From Capnocytophaga sp. oral taxon 878 (GTDB lineage Bacteria; Bacteroidota; Bacteroidia; Flavobacteriales; Flavobacteriaceae): a DNA stretch of 64,000 bases. The notes beneath the pieces were generated by a model. It saw nothing but the letters and a program-made list of their open reading frames with translations, did no database searches and was not told the origin of the DNA. Below are positions 51,785 to 61,064 of this stretch, piece after piece. Location: contig NZ_CP027229.1 in assembly GCF_002999135.1 (NCBI RefSeq), positions 2,331,501 to 2,395,500 of the forward strand. The letters are read 5' to 3'. A program made the position numbers and the translations under genes. Positions within the stretch are counted from its first letter, which is position 1. Each line of letters starts with the position of its first letter.

Positions 51785-52600
51785 ATGACCCCAGAAATCA
51801 CACAAAAATTCTCAGATAAGTTCCTCCCCCAAGAAAAGGAAATCATAGCCCTTATTGAAATACGTACTAATGGAGCAAGTTATTATAACGGAGCTTGGGT
51901 ACCTTCTAACGACCCTTTAGCTTACATAGATGTAGAAACAGGAGAACTTTTTTATAAAAACACTCGCATAGAATGGCTCGTTGAAAAAGATTGGAAACAT
52001 TTCTTTCAGGCACAAAAGGCATTCCGCCTAAAAGTACGCCCTATAAAACCCGAAAACGCTTCTAAAGTTTTCCAACACACATTTATGTTGGTCGAAATAG
52101 TAGAGGAGAATGTAACAGAACCTCGTTTTGAGGCTATTTTAGAAGAATATAATACCGAAGTAACCTATGAAGACGATGATTTTTCACTCGAGCTCAACAA
52201 AATATACGGCAGTTTCGAAGGAGAAATGTATTACCAAGAGGAAGAAGACGGGCTTTCACTAAATGTTCATACCGATGATATCGAAAAACTAAAAGAACTC
52301 CTAAACCTTTTTAGGCAAACAGCCCTTGCCAACTTCAAAGCGTGGATAGAACATCTCAAAACCTTTGCAGCCGAAAAACTTACTGATTTAGCCAACGAAT
52401 GGCAAAAAGAAGAAGATGCCAATGCCCCCGATATTACACCACAACACTTTGCCCAGCGTATCAGTATAACAGAGTTAGTTCTCTTTGCCGACCAGCGTTT
52501 CTGTATCTATTTTGACGACGACGATATATTCTGGGGGCACGCCATTACCGTATATGGCAACCTCAACGGCGAGCTCAAAGAAGCTACTATCGAGGGGTAG
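51785..52600 (+). CDS. DUF2262-like protein
   Basis: 271 residues, very acidic, cytoplasmic. The C-terminal IYFDDDDIFWGHAITVYGNLNGELKEATIEG matches the DUF2262 closing strands (fwGHxIxVxGdLdGxLxxaxIaG). An N-terminal YIDVETGELFYKNTRIEWLV segment is also beta-rich. DUF2262 proteins often accompany immunity or toxin loci; role unproven here. Confidence 0.65.
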   Translation: MTPEITQKFSDKFLPQEKEIIALIEIRTNGASYYNGAWVPSNDPLAYIDVETGELFYKNTRIEWLVEKDWKHFFQAQKAFRLKVRPIKPENASKVFQHTFMLVEIVEENVTEPRFEAILEEYNTEVTYEDDDFSLELNKIYGSFEGEMYYQEEEDGLSLNVHTDDIEKLKELLNLFRQTALANFKAWIEHLKTFAAEKLTDLANEWQKEEDANAPDITPQHFAQRISITELVLFADQRFCIYFDDDDIFWGHAITVYGNLNGELKEATIEG

Positions 52601-52601
52601 A

Positions 52602-52905
52602 ATGATAAACAAAGAAATAAACCCTATGAACTCACAGTTTCTCATATACCAAAACCAAGAAGGAGAACTATACAGAAACTCAGTTGTTGCACATTTTGCA
52701 ACAACTGCCACCGATGGTAAAAACTATCAGGTAGAATATTACAATCTGGATGTGATCATCTCAGTAGGTTATCGAGTAAAGTCACAACAAGCCCATACAG
52801 AAATCCTCTCAAGAGTATGAAAAATACCAAACTAAGCAACGCCAAATAGAACGTGAAAACAGCTTTAAAGAATTAGAGGACGACCTCAAACAATTAACAA
52901 ATTAA
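52602..52905 (+). pseudogene. RhuM family protein, deleted and frameshifted remnant
   Basis: MNSQFLIYQNQEGEL is the RhuM/virulence-protein N-terminus, joined by internal deletion to VVAHFATTATDGKNYQVEY and YNLDVIISVGYRVKS, the family's most conserved block. The frame stops at 52820. A +1 shift restores an open tail (SSQEYEKYQTKQRQIEREN to LKQLTN) up to 52905. About two thirds of a normal RhuM gene is missing. Confidence 0.7.
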
Positions 52906-52932
52906 TCCTTCCTTCCTTAATCTAAAAAAACA

Positions 52933-54903
52933 GTGATATCAAAAAACACCATCGATAAAGTATATGACCAAATGCGCGTTGAGGAAGTCATCGGCGATTT
53001 CGTTCAACTCAAGCGCTCCGGTGCCAATTACAAAGGCTTAAGTCCCTTCTCCAATGAGCGGACACCCAGCTTTATGGTCTCTCCCGTAAAGCAAATATGG
53101 AAAGACTTCAGTAGTGGCAAAGGCGGGAATGCCATCGCATTCCTTATGGAACACGAGCACTTCACCTACCCCGAAGCCATCCGCTATTTGGCTAAAAAAT
53201 ACCATATCGATATTGAAGAAACCGAGCAATCCAATGAGGAAAAAGCACAAGCCGATGAGCGCGAAAGCCTCTATGTAGTCTCAGAGTACGCCCAACAGTA
53301 CTTCCAAGATAACCTCACCAGTACCGAAGCTGGCAAAGCCATAGCACTTACTTACTTCAAAGAACGTGGCTTTACCGATGAAACCATTCAAAAATTCCGA
53401 TTAGGCTTTTCATTAGATGAGTGGACAGCCTTTACCGATACCGCCCTCGCCAAAGGATACCAGCTGGAGTATATGGTCAAAACAGGTCTCACAGGCGTAA
53501 ATGCCGAAGGCAAACACTTCGACCGCTTCAAAGGACGCGTAATGTTCCCCATACACTCTATGAGCGGACGCGTATTGGGCTTCGGAGGGCGCATCCTTAC
53601 CAACGATAAAAAGCAAGCCAAATACCTCAACTCCCCCGAAAGTGATATCTATCACAAAAGCAAAGTCCTCTACGGCATCTTCTTTGCCAAGCAAGCCATC
53701 GCCAAAGCCGATAACTGCTATCTGGTTGAAGGCTATACCGATGTGATCCAAATGCACCAAAAAGGCATCGAAAATGTAGTAGCTTCTAGCGGTACAGCCC
53801 TCACACAGGATCAAATACGCCTCATTCACCGCCTTACCCCCAACATCACTGTACTCTACGATGGCGATGCCGCAGGCTTGCGCGCCTCCATTCGCGGGGT
53901 CGACCTCATCTTGGAACAGGGTATGAATGTGAAGGTATGCACCTTCCCCGATGGCGATGACCCCGATAGCTTCGCTCGCAAAACCGCCTATGAAGATTTG
54001 CTTGCCTACTTACAACAAAACGCTACCGATTTCATCCGCTTTAAAGCCTCCCTCTTAATGCAAGAGGCTCAAAACGACCCTATCAAAAAAGCACAAACCA
54101 TACGCGATATGGTAGAGAGCATCTCCAAAATACCCGACCCTATCAAGCGAGAGGTATATGTACAGGAGTGTGCCTCAATTATGCAAATATCCGAACAAGT
54201 GCTTTTTACTACACTGTCACAAATACTCAAAAAAGACCTTTATGAAGGACAAAAAGTAGAGCGCAAGCAGCCTACTATGCAGGTAATAAAAACCCCAGAA
54301 GAAAACAAAAAACGCACCGTAAATAGGCTGGAGGTATTGGAACACGACCTGATAAAAAACCTCCTTCTATACGGCAGCCGCGAGTGTGTTTTTCTTGATA
54401 CTATTCTTGTCGAAGAAGAAGACGGTAGCCTCAAAGAACAACAAATACAGCAAAACCTTAAAGTGTATGAAAAAATATTCCTTGAGCTACAAGAAGATGA
54501 AATAGAGTTCGCCAACCCCAATTTCAAACAAATATACCAGCTGCTAATGGATAAATTAGCACAAAACCCTCATTATGATGTGAACCGCATCGCCAATGAA
54601 CTTCCAGTAGACCTTAGTGAGCAAGTATCCAACCTGCTTATGGAAGATGAAAACCGACAGCTAAACAAGTGGGAACACCGCGATATCATAGCCAAGGACA
54701 AAGATGCTCATATCAATGATGCTATTTCCGATATCATACTCAATATACGTGCTTTATTGGTGCGCCACCTTATAAACACTACCAGTGAGCAGCTTCCACA
54801 AGCCACCGATGAACAGAGGCGTGAGCTGCTGGAAACCATAATGAATTATATCCAATTACAGAAAATATTGGCTAAACGCCTTAATGTAGTGGTTAATTAT
54901 TAA
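52933..54903 (+). CDS. dnaG: DNA primase
   Basis: 656 residues from GTG 52933 (no ATG near). Synthesises RNA primers at the replication fork. N-terminal CHC2 region YKGLSPFSNERTPSFMVSPVKQIWKDFSSGKGGNAIAF (about 35-72) keeps the fold but lacks the zinc ligands (Ser for each Cys, Ser for His). TOPRIM core: LVEGYTDVIQMHQKG (about 262-276), SSGTALT and VLYDGDAAGLRA. The DnaB-interacting C-terminus is helical. The same loss of ligands appears to be usual in Flavobacteria (from memory). Confidence 0.95.
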   Translation: MISKNTIDKVYDQMRVEEVIGDFVQLKRSGANYKGLSPFSNERTPSFMVSPVKQIWKDFSSGKGGNAIAFLMEHEHFTYPEAIRYLAKKYHIDIEETEQSNEEKAQADERESLYVVSEYAQQYFQDNLTSTEAGKAIALTYFKERGFTDETIQKFRLGFSLDEWTAFTDTALAKGYQLEYMVKTGLTGVNAEGKHFDRFKGRVMFPIHSMSGRVLGFGGRILTNDKKQAKYLNSPESDIYHKSKVLYGIFFAKQAIAKADNCYLVEGYTDVIQMHQKGIENVVASSGTALTQDQIRLIHRLTPNITVLYDGDAAGLRASIRGVDLILEQGMNVKVCTFPDGDDPDSFARKTAYEDLLAYLQQNATDFIRFKASLLMQEAQNDPIKKAQTIRDMVESISKIPDPIKREVYVQECASIMQISEQVLFTTLSQILKKDLYEGQKVERKQPTMQVIKTPEENKKRTVNRLEVLEHDLIKNLLLYGSRECVFLDTILVEEEDGSLKEQQIQQNLKVYEKIFLELQEDEIEFANPNFKQIYQLLMDKLAQNPHYDVNRIANELPVDLSEQVSNLLMEDENRQLNKWEHRDIIAKDKDAHINDAISDIILNIRALLVRHLINTTSEQLPQATDEQRRELLETIMNYIQLQKILAKRLNVVVNY

Positions 54904-54918
54904 TAACTAAATCAATTG

Positions 54919-55725
54919 ATGAAAAAAATAGTACTTATTACAGGGGCTACATCGGGTATAGGCAAAGAAACAGCCTTGCTCCTTGTACAAAAAGGTTTTT
55001 TAGTATATGGCACAGCCCGAAATACCGACCATCATAACCTACCCTTCCGCCTTCTACCTATGGATGTGCGCAATGAGGCTTCAGTACAAGCTGCCGTACA
55101 GCAAATCATTGCTGAGGTTGGCCGTATTGATATCCTTATCAATAATGCAGGTGTAGGTATTACTGGCGCTCTTGAAGAACTTCCTACCGAGCAGCTGCAT
55201 AACGTTTTTGCTACCAATCTTTATGGGGCTATTAGCGTGATACAGCAAGTGTTACCTACTATGAGGGCACAGCACAGCGGGCTGATTATTAACATTGCCT
55301 CTATTGCTGGTTATATGGGCTTGCCTTTTCGGGGTGCTTATTCTGCTAGCAAAGGCGCCTTGCTGCTTATAACCGAAGCCTTGCGTATGGAAGTAAAGCC
55401 TTTTGGTATTGAGGTTACTACCATTTCACCAGGTGATTACGCTACCGATATAGCTTCACGCCGTTATCACGCCCCCGTGATAGAGAATTCTGCTTATGCA
55501 CAGGTATATCAGGAGCAACTCAACCTGATGAATGAGCATGTTAATAGCGGCGGTAATCCTGCCGAGATGGCTGCCAAAATACTTAAGGTTATTAATACCC
55601 CTCACCCCAAAGTACATTACAAGCAAGGTAGTTTCTTACAGAAAATATCAATAGCACTTAAGCGCCTTTTGCCCAGCAAGCGCTATGAAAAAATGCTTAT
55701 GAAACACTACCATTTAAACCATTAA
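54919..55725 (+). CDS. Short-chain dehydrogenase/reductase
   Basis: 268 residues. Rossmann loop VLITGATSGIGKETA (TGxxxGIG) at the N-terminus, ILINNAGVGITG, Ser in IINIASIAGYMG and the catalytic YSASKGAL (YxxxK at about 155-159). Substrate unknown; LysM-like tail absent. Starts 15 bases after dnaG stop and may share its transcript. Confidence 0.92.
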   Translation: MKKIVLITGATSGIGKETALLLVQKGFLVYGTARNTDHHNLPFRLLPMDVRNEASVQAAVQQIIAEVGRIDILINNAGVGITGALEELPTEQLHNVFATNLYGAISVIQQVLPTMRAQHSGLIINIASIAGYMGLPFRGAYSASKGALLLITEALRMEVKPFGIEVTTISPGDYATDIASRRYHAPVIENSAYAQVYQEQLNLMNEHVNSGGNPAEMAAKILKVINTPHPKVHYKQGSFLQKISIALKRLLPSKRYEKMLMKHYHLNH

Positions 55726-55745
55726 TTTCTGCCCCATAAACCAAC

Positions 55746-55785
55746 AAAAGAGCCAATGTGCAGTATAGGCACATTGGCTCTTTTT
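55746..55785 (+). terminator. SDR terminator
   Basis: AAAAGAGCCAATGTGC / GCACATTGGCTCTTTTT around AGTATAG. Confidence 0.9.
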
Positions 55786-55861
55786 GTATTATTCAGTTTA
55801 TTCAAGGTTAAGATTTTAATTGCAAATTACAAATTTGCTAATTTGCAAATTTTTACATTTG

Positions 55862-58033
55862 CTAATTAAATAACAGTTCGCGGTATTTGGTGAGTGTCCA
55901 AAGCTCATCATCTACCATAAGTTCAAGCTTATCGCAATGGTAGCGTATTACCTCAAAGAAAGGTTTTACCTCATTGCAATAGGCATTAGCTTTGGCTTCA
56001 AAGTCGGGAAGGTGGTTAGCGTGCTTGCGCGCCTCTACCATTGCCTCCACCTGGCTGTGAATAACCTTGATATGCTCGGAAATATGGCGTATGAGCTCCA
56101 TTTGCTCGGCTGCTACTTCTTGATAGCTATCGCCAAATATTTCTTTTAAGCCTTTCACGTTTTCAATAAGCGTGTTTTGGTAGCGCACTGCTGTTGGTAC
56201 CACGTGGTTCAGTGCGATATCGCCCAGCACACGCGATTCTATCTGTACCGTTTTTACATATTCTTCTAAGGCAATTTCATAACGCGCCAAAAGCTCTACT
56301 TTGCTCAGTACGCCTGTACTTTCAAACAAAGCCACAGCCTTCTCACTGATGTTTTCTTTCAGTGCCTCAGGAGTAGTTTTATGATTACTCAAACCGCGAC
56401 GGGCAGCTTCCTCTTCCCATTCTTTGCTATAACCATCGCCTTCAAAGCGTATTTTCTTACTTTCCTTGATGTAGCGGCGCAATACTTTAAAAATCGCATC
56501 TTCTTTCTTCTTCCCTTCTTCTATAAGGGCATCAACTGCTTTTTTAAACTCGGTGAGCTGTTGGGCTACGATAGTGCAGAGCACCATTGTAGGCTTGCCA
56601 CAGTTGGCTTTAGAACCCACTGCGCGGAACTCGAACTTGTTACCCGTAAAGGCAAAAGACGAAGTCCGGTTGCGGTCGGTAGTATCGAGGAAGAGGTCGG
56701 GTATTTTACCTACTACATTCAGTTTGAGTTCTGTTTTTTCTTCGGGAGATAGGTTATCGGAGGATACTTCTAAGGCATCTAACAATTGGGTAAGCTGTTC
56801 GCCTATAAATACCGATACTATGGCAGGAGGGGCTTCGTTAGCACCTAATCGGTAATCATTAGTCGCTGATGCTACCGAGGCTCTTAACAAAGGCTCGTAT
56901 TCACATACTGCCTTGATAGTACAGATGAAGAAAGTGAGGAATTGCAGGTTCTTGATAGGTGTTTTGCTGGGTGCCAAGAGGTTTACGCCTGTATCAGTAA
57001 CTAATGACCAGTTATTATGCTTACCAGAGCCATTCACTCCTGCAAAGGGTTTTTCGTGGAATAGGATGACAAAATCGTGGCGCTCGGCTACCTTGCGCAT
57101 CACATCCATTAGCAGTGAGTTTTGATCGACAGCAAGGTTGGCTTCTTCAAAGATAGGCGCCAACTCAAACTGATTAGGCGCGACTTCATTATGGCGCGTT
57201 TTGACGGGGATCCCGAGCAATAGGCACTCTTGTTCCAAATCGCGCATAAAAGCCAACACACGGGTAGGAATTGCCCCTAAATAATGGTCATCTAACTGTT
57301 GCCCCTTAGCCGCTTGATGCCCTAAGAGGGTTCTGCCGGTAATCATCAAATCGGGGCGGGTATTGGCAAGGGCTTTATCGATGAGGAAGTACTCTTGTTC
57401 ACAGCCTAAGGTAGTGGTTACTTTGGTCACATTCTTGTCGAAATAATGGGCTACCTCGGTAGCTGCTTGATCGATAGCGCTAAGGGCTTTAAGCAAGGGC
57501 GTTTTGTTATCCAACGCTTCGCCGGTATAGGCGATGAAGATAGTAGGGATACAAAGCACAGTGCCATATACAAAAGGCGGTGAAGAAGGATCCCAAGCTG
57601 TGTAGCCACGTGCCTCAAAAGTATTGCGGATACCGCCATTGGGGAAGCTGGAAGCATCGGATTCTTGTTGAACCAGCTGTCCGCCGCCGAAGCGTTCGAT
57701 AGCGCGGTCGCGGGTAACGGGCTCAAAGAAAGCGTCGTGTTTTTCGGCAGTACCCCCTGTAAGAGGTTGGAACCAGTGGGTGTAATGGGTAGCGCCTTTG
57801 GAGATTGCCCAATCGCGCATAGCGGTCGCCACTTGGTCGGCTACGCGGCGGTCGATTTTAGTGCCATTGTGAATGGCGTTCATTACAGCGGCAAAGGCAT
57901 CGCGGGTCATCAGTTGGCGCATAGCCTCTTCGTTGAATACATTTTGGGCAAACAGTTCGGAGCGTTTGCCATTTTCGGGTACCGCCACCGGTTTGCGGTT
58001 TTGTGCGGTAGTGAGAGCGGTGAATCGTAACAT
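55862..58033 (-). CDS. glnN: Glutamine synthetase class III (GlnN)
   Basis: 723 residues, twice the size of GlnA, typical of GSIII in Bacteroidota. N-terminal GSIII block (RKPVAVPENGKRSELFAQNVFNEEAMRQLM), ATP/Glu-binding segments FLIDKALANTRPDLMITGRTLLGH, RHNEVAPNQFELAPIFEEANLAVDQN and GSGKHNNWSLVTDTG, and FRAVGSKANCGKPTMVLCTIVAQQ. Assimilates ammonia to glutamine as a homododecamer. No own regulator is nearby. Confidence 0.96.
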   Translation of the reverse strand: MLRFTALTTAQNRKPVAVPENGKRSELFAQNVFNEEAMRQLMTRDAFAAVMNAIHNGTKIDRRVADQVATAMRDWAISKGATHYTHWFQPLTGGTAEKHDAFFEPVTRDRAIERFGGGQLVQQESDASSFPNGGIRNTFEARGYTAWDPSSPPFVYGTVLCIPTIFIAYTGEALDNKTPLLKALSAIDQAATEVAHYFDKNVTKVTTTLGCEQEYFLIDKALANTRPDLMITGRTLLGHQAAKGQQLDDHYLGAIPTRVLAFMRDLEQECLLLGIPVKTRHNEVAPNQFELAPIFEEANLAVDQNSLLMDVMRKVAERHDFVILFHEKPFAGVNGSGKHNNWSLVTDTGVNLLAPSKTPIKNLQFLTFFICTIKAVCEYEPLLRASVASATNDYRLGANEAPPAIVSVFIGEQLTQLLDALEVSSDNLSPEEKTELKLNVVGKIPDLFLDTTDRNRTSSFAFTGNKFEFRAVGSKANCGKPTMVLCTIVAQQLTEFKKAVDALIEEGKKKEDAIFKVLRRYIKESKKIRFEGDGYSKEWEEEAARRGLSNHKTTPEALKENISEKAVALFESTGVLSKVELLARYEIALEEYVKTVQIESRVLGDIALNHVVPTAVRYQNTLIENVKGLKEIFGDSYQEVAAEQMELIRHISEHIKVIHSQVEAMVEARKHANHLPDFEAKANAYCNEVKPFFEVIRYHCDKLELMVDDELWTLTKYRELLFN

Positions 58034-58080
58034 TTTTTTGGTGTTAGGTTTTTAGTGGTTAGGGATTAGGGAGGTTGTTT

Positions 58081-58851
58081 TTATTGTCTGAACTTCTTTA
58101 TTTCGGCTTCGGTACAATCAAAAAAGCAAGACATTTCTTTATCTTTTTCATCATAACAACTTTCTTGTATTACATAGGTTATAGTTTCTGTGGTGAGGTC
58201 TTTTACCGCAAATACCCAAGCCGCTCTATCTTCTAATTTGTTATAAGCAAGTATCTTGAATTTTTTCAAGTGAAGTATATCAGTAGCATATTTCTCTACT
58301 TGCGTAGGTAATGCTCCTATATATTTAAATTTAGTTTCCACCTTCATTTTTGTTTTATGTTTATGTACTACACCTTCCTTTATACCGGTTACTAACAAAT
58401 AGTTTTTAGCCTTTTCTTGATCTTCTTTTTCATTTCTTGAAGTGCTTTTTACCAAGAAGATTTTCTTATTTGAGACTTTGTATATGTAATAATCGGCGGT
58501 ATCGTTATGCAACTTTTCGTTTTTGTGTTTACAATCACCAGTTTGTTCAAAAGTTAGGGCATTGAGGCGCACATACGAGGGGGCAATAAGCTCAAATGTT
58601 CCTGTTATAGAGGGGAAACAGTCGTTGCCACAAGGGGCAAAGTAATACGACCTATATTGATTTTTGTCGTTCTTTTCAAATACCGTTGCATAACCAAAGC
58701 TTTCACGTCCTTCTCGAGTAAGCACAAGCAGGTTTTGATATTCCTCTTTGAAGTTACCCAACAGAGAAGCGGTTATCCATTCACCTTTTAAGGGATTTTG
58801 TGCATACATTGAAGACGCACATAGTAACAAAGTTATTAAAATATGTTTCAT
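58081..58851 (-). CDS. Secreted protein, tandem family member 1
   Basis: 256 residues. Signal peptide MKHILITLLLCASSMYAQ, shared with three downstream paralogs. Conserved YYFAPCGNDCF with a probable disulfide pair, RLNALTFEQTGDCKHKN, YYIYKVSNKKIFLVKSTSRNEKEDQEKAKN and a final CFFDCTEAEIKKF. No known domain. Middle and C-terminal segments (KVETKFKYIGALPTQVEKYATDI, ETITYVIQE) match member 4 rather than members 2 and 3. Confidence 0.6.
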   Translation of the reverse strand: MKHILITLLLCASSMYAQNPLKGEWITASLLGNFKEEYQNLLVLTREGRESFGYATVFEKNDKNQYRSYYFAPCGNDCFPSITGTFELIAPSYVRLNALTFEQTGDCKHKNEKLHNDTADYYIYKVSNKKIFLVKSTSRNEKEDQEKAKNYLLVTGIKEGVVHKHKTKMKVETKFKYIGALPTQVEKYATDILHLKKFKILAYNKLEDRAAWVFAVKDLTTETITYVIQESCYDEKDKEMSCFFDCTEAEIKKFRQ

Positions 58852-59086
58852 AGCTATTTTTTTTTAGGGTTTAGGTACAAGCCGTACGGGCAATTTTATC
58901 TATAATTACTAATGTAATGAAATCTATATCTTTCATAAATTCTATATTCTTTATTATCCTTACCTCTCTGGCTTATTCTTCCTCCCATACTATCCGCAGC
59001 AGAGGTCGGTATCTTGTTTGTCTTATCCTTTCTTTTCTTAAATAAACGCCCAAAAGAGGATTTTATCTTCCCACTAAATTGGCGTG

Positions 59087-59347
59087 TTATTTGTTAAAAT
59101 ATCCTGAATAATAAGCAAATAGAAATAAAGCTGCAATAGCACCTATGGTAAAACCAATCCCTTGATAGATGCGCACGGCTTTTCTACCTAACGAGGCAAT
59201 GTAAAAGGTAAATCCTGATTTTCTTATAATAAAAACTGCCCAATCCTTATCTAAGATAATACCTATTACAAAGATAATAAGTACAATCGCTGCAATAAGG
59301 AAAATAGTAGCTGGATTTTCAAAAAAATTTGGTGTTAGATTTTCCAT
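59087..59347 (-). CDS. Small membrane protein
   Basis: 86 residues with two membrane helices (FLIAAIVLIIFVIGIILDK and FTIGAIAALFLFAYYSGYF) and a short polar loop. Interrupts the tandem family. Size and topology recall immunity proteins but nothing specific supports it. About 235 bases without a gene separate it from family member 1. Confidence 0.5.
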   Translation of the reverse strand: MENLTPNFFENPATIFLIAAIVLIIFVIGIILDKDWAVFIIRKSGFTFYIASLGRKAVRIYQGIGFTIGAIAALFLFAYYSGYFNK

Positions 59348-59412
59348 AACCTAATATGTTTCTATCTTTTAGTATATCTTAGTTCTTTCTGTATTCTTTC
59401 ACTTCTTCAATG

Positions 59413-60177
59413 TTACTCTCTGAACTTTTCCATTTCGGCTTCAGTACAATCAAAAAAGCCAACGACTTCTTTACCCTCTCCATCAATATAATTTTCTTGT
59501 GTTACATAGGTTATAGCCCCTGTGGTGAGATCTTTTACAGCGAATACCCAAACCGCTGCCCATCTTAATTGGTTATAAACAAGTATTTTGAATTTTTTCA
59601 AGTGAAGTATATTGGTAGCATATTCCTCTATTTGTGCAGGTAATGGTTCTATACCCTTAGTCTTGACTTTCATTTTGTAATTTCGGTTAAACACTAGATT
59701 GTACTTTATACCGGTTACCAAGAGATAGTTTTTAGCCTTTTCTTGATCTTCTTTTTCATTTTTTGAAGTGCTTTTTACCAAGAAGATTTTCTTATTTGAG
59801 ACTTTGTATATGTAATAAACGGCGGTATCGTTATGCAACGTTTCGTTTTTCTTTTCGCAATCGCCATATTGCTTAAAAGTTAGGGCATTGAGGCGTACAT
59901 ACGAGGGGGCTATAAGCTCAAATGTTCCTGATATAGATTGGAAACAATCGTTGCCACAAGGGGCAAAGTAATACGACCTATATTGATTTTTGTTGTCCTT
60001 TTTAAATTCCGTTGCATAACCACCTCTTTCACCTTCTCTTTGTGTAAGTACAAGTAGGTTTTGGGATTCTGCTTTCAGATTACCCAACAGAGTGTTGGTT
60101 ATCCATTCACCTTCTAAGGGATTTTGTGCATACATTGAAGACGCACATAGTAACAAGGTTATTAAAATATGTTTCAT
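59413..60177 (-). CDS. Secreted protein, tandem family member 2
   Basis: 254 residues, same signal peptide and cysteine pattern as member 1. The VFNRNYKMKVKTKGIEPLPAQIEEYATNI segment is shared with member 3; distinctive LGNLKAESQNLLVLTQREGERGG in the N-terminal variable part resembles member 1 instead. Function unknown. Confidence 0.6.
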   Translation of the reverse strand: MKHILITLLLCASSMYAQNPLEGEWITNTLLGNLKAESQNLLVLTQREGERGGYATEFKKDNKNQYRSYYFAPCGNDCFQSISGTFELIAPSYVRLNALTFKQYGDCEKKNETLHNDTAVYYIYKVSNKKIFLVKSTSKNEKEDQEKAKNYLLVTGIKYNLVFNRNYKMKVKTKGIEPLPAQIEEYATNILHLKKFKILVYNQLRWAAVWVFAVKDLTTGAITYVTQENYIDGEGKEVVGFFDCTEAEMEKFRE

Positions 60178-60238
60178 AGTTGTTTATAGGGGTTAGAGAG
60201 CACGAGCTACAAGTTCGCGCCAGCAAGGATAGTTATTT

Positions 60239-61003
60239 TTATTGTCTGAACTTTTCCATTTCGGCTTCGGTACAATCAAAAAAGCCAACGACTTCTTTAC
60301 CCTTTGCATCAATATAATTTTCTTGTGTTACATAGGTTATAGCCCCTGTGGTGAGGTCTTTTACCGCAAATACCCAAGCCGCTCTATCTTCTAATTGGTT
60401 ATAAGCAAGTATCTTGAATTTTTTCAAGTGAAGTACATTGGTAGCATATTTCTCTACTTGCGTAGGTAATGGTTCTATACCCTTAGTCTTGACTTTCATT
60501 TTGTAATTTCGGTTATACACTAGATTGTCCTTTATACCGGTTACCAACAGATAGTTTTTAGCCTTTTCTTGATCTTCTTTTTCATTTTTTGAAGTGCTTT
60601 TTACCAAGAAGATTTTCTTATCAGAGACTTTGTATATGTAATAAACGGCGGTATCGTTATGCAACGTTTCGTTTTTCTTTTCGCAATCGCCATATTGCTC
60701 AAAAGTTAGGGCATTGAGGCGTACATACGAGGGGGCAATAAGCTCAAATGTTCCTGTTATAGAGGGGAAACAGTCGTTGCCACAAGGGGCAAAGTAAGAT
60801 GATTTATATTGATTTTTGTTGTTCTTTTCAAATACCGTTGCAATACCTGATACTTCATCTTCGTCTTTTGTAAGTTCAAATAAATTGCAGTCTTCTTCTT
60901 TGAAGTTACCCAACAGAGTGTTGGTTATCCATTCGCCTTTTAAGGGATTTTGCGCGTATATAGAAGACGCACATAGTAACAAAGTTATTAAAATATGTTT
61001 CAT
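60239..61003 (-). CDS. Secreted protein, tandem family member 3
   Basis: 254 residues. N-terminal variable part (ELTKDEDEVSGIATVFEKN) is shared with member 4, the C-terminal part (GIEPLPTQVEKYATNVLHL, GAITYVTQENYID) with member 2: a mosaic. The spacer to member 2 (60,178-60,238) is almost identical to that between members 3 and 4. Confidence 0.6.
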   Translation of the reverse strand: MKHILITLLLCASSIYAQNPLKGEWITNTLLGNFKEEDCNLFELTKDEDEVSGIATVFEKNNKNQYKSSYFAPCGNDCFPSITGTFELIAPSYVRLNALTFEQYGDCEKKNETLHNDTAVYYIYKVSDKKIFLVKSTSKNEKEDQEKAKNYLLVTGIKDNLVYNRNYKMKVKTKGIEPLPTQVEKYATNVLHLKKFKILAYNQLEDRAAWVFAVKDLTTGAITYVTQENYIDAKGKEVVGFFDCTEAEMEKFRQ

Positions 61004-61064
61004 AGTTGTTTATAGGGGTTAGAGAGCACGAGCTACAAGTTCGCGTCAGCAAGGATAGTTATTT

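Noticed and set aside
52485-52604. Extension of the RhuM frame upstream into the DUF2262 gene
   Set aside because: It overlaps a real coding region in another frame; the remnant most likely starts at 52602 or 52626.
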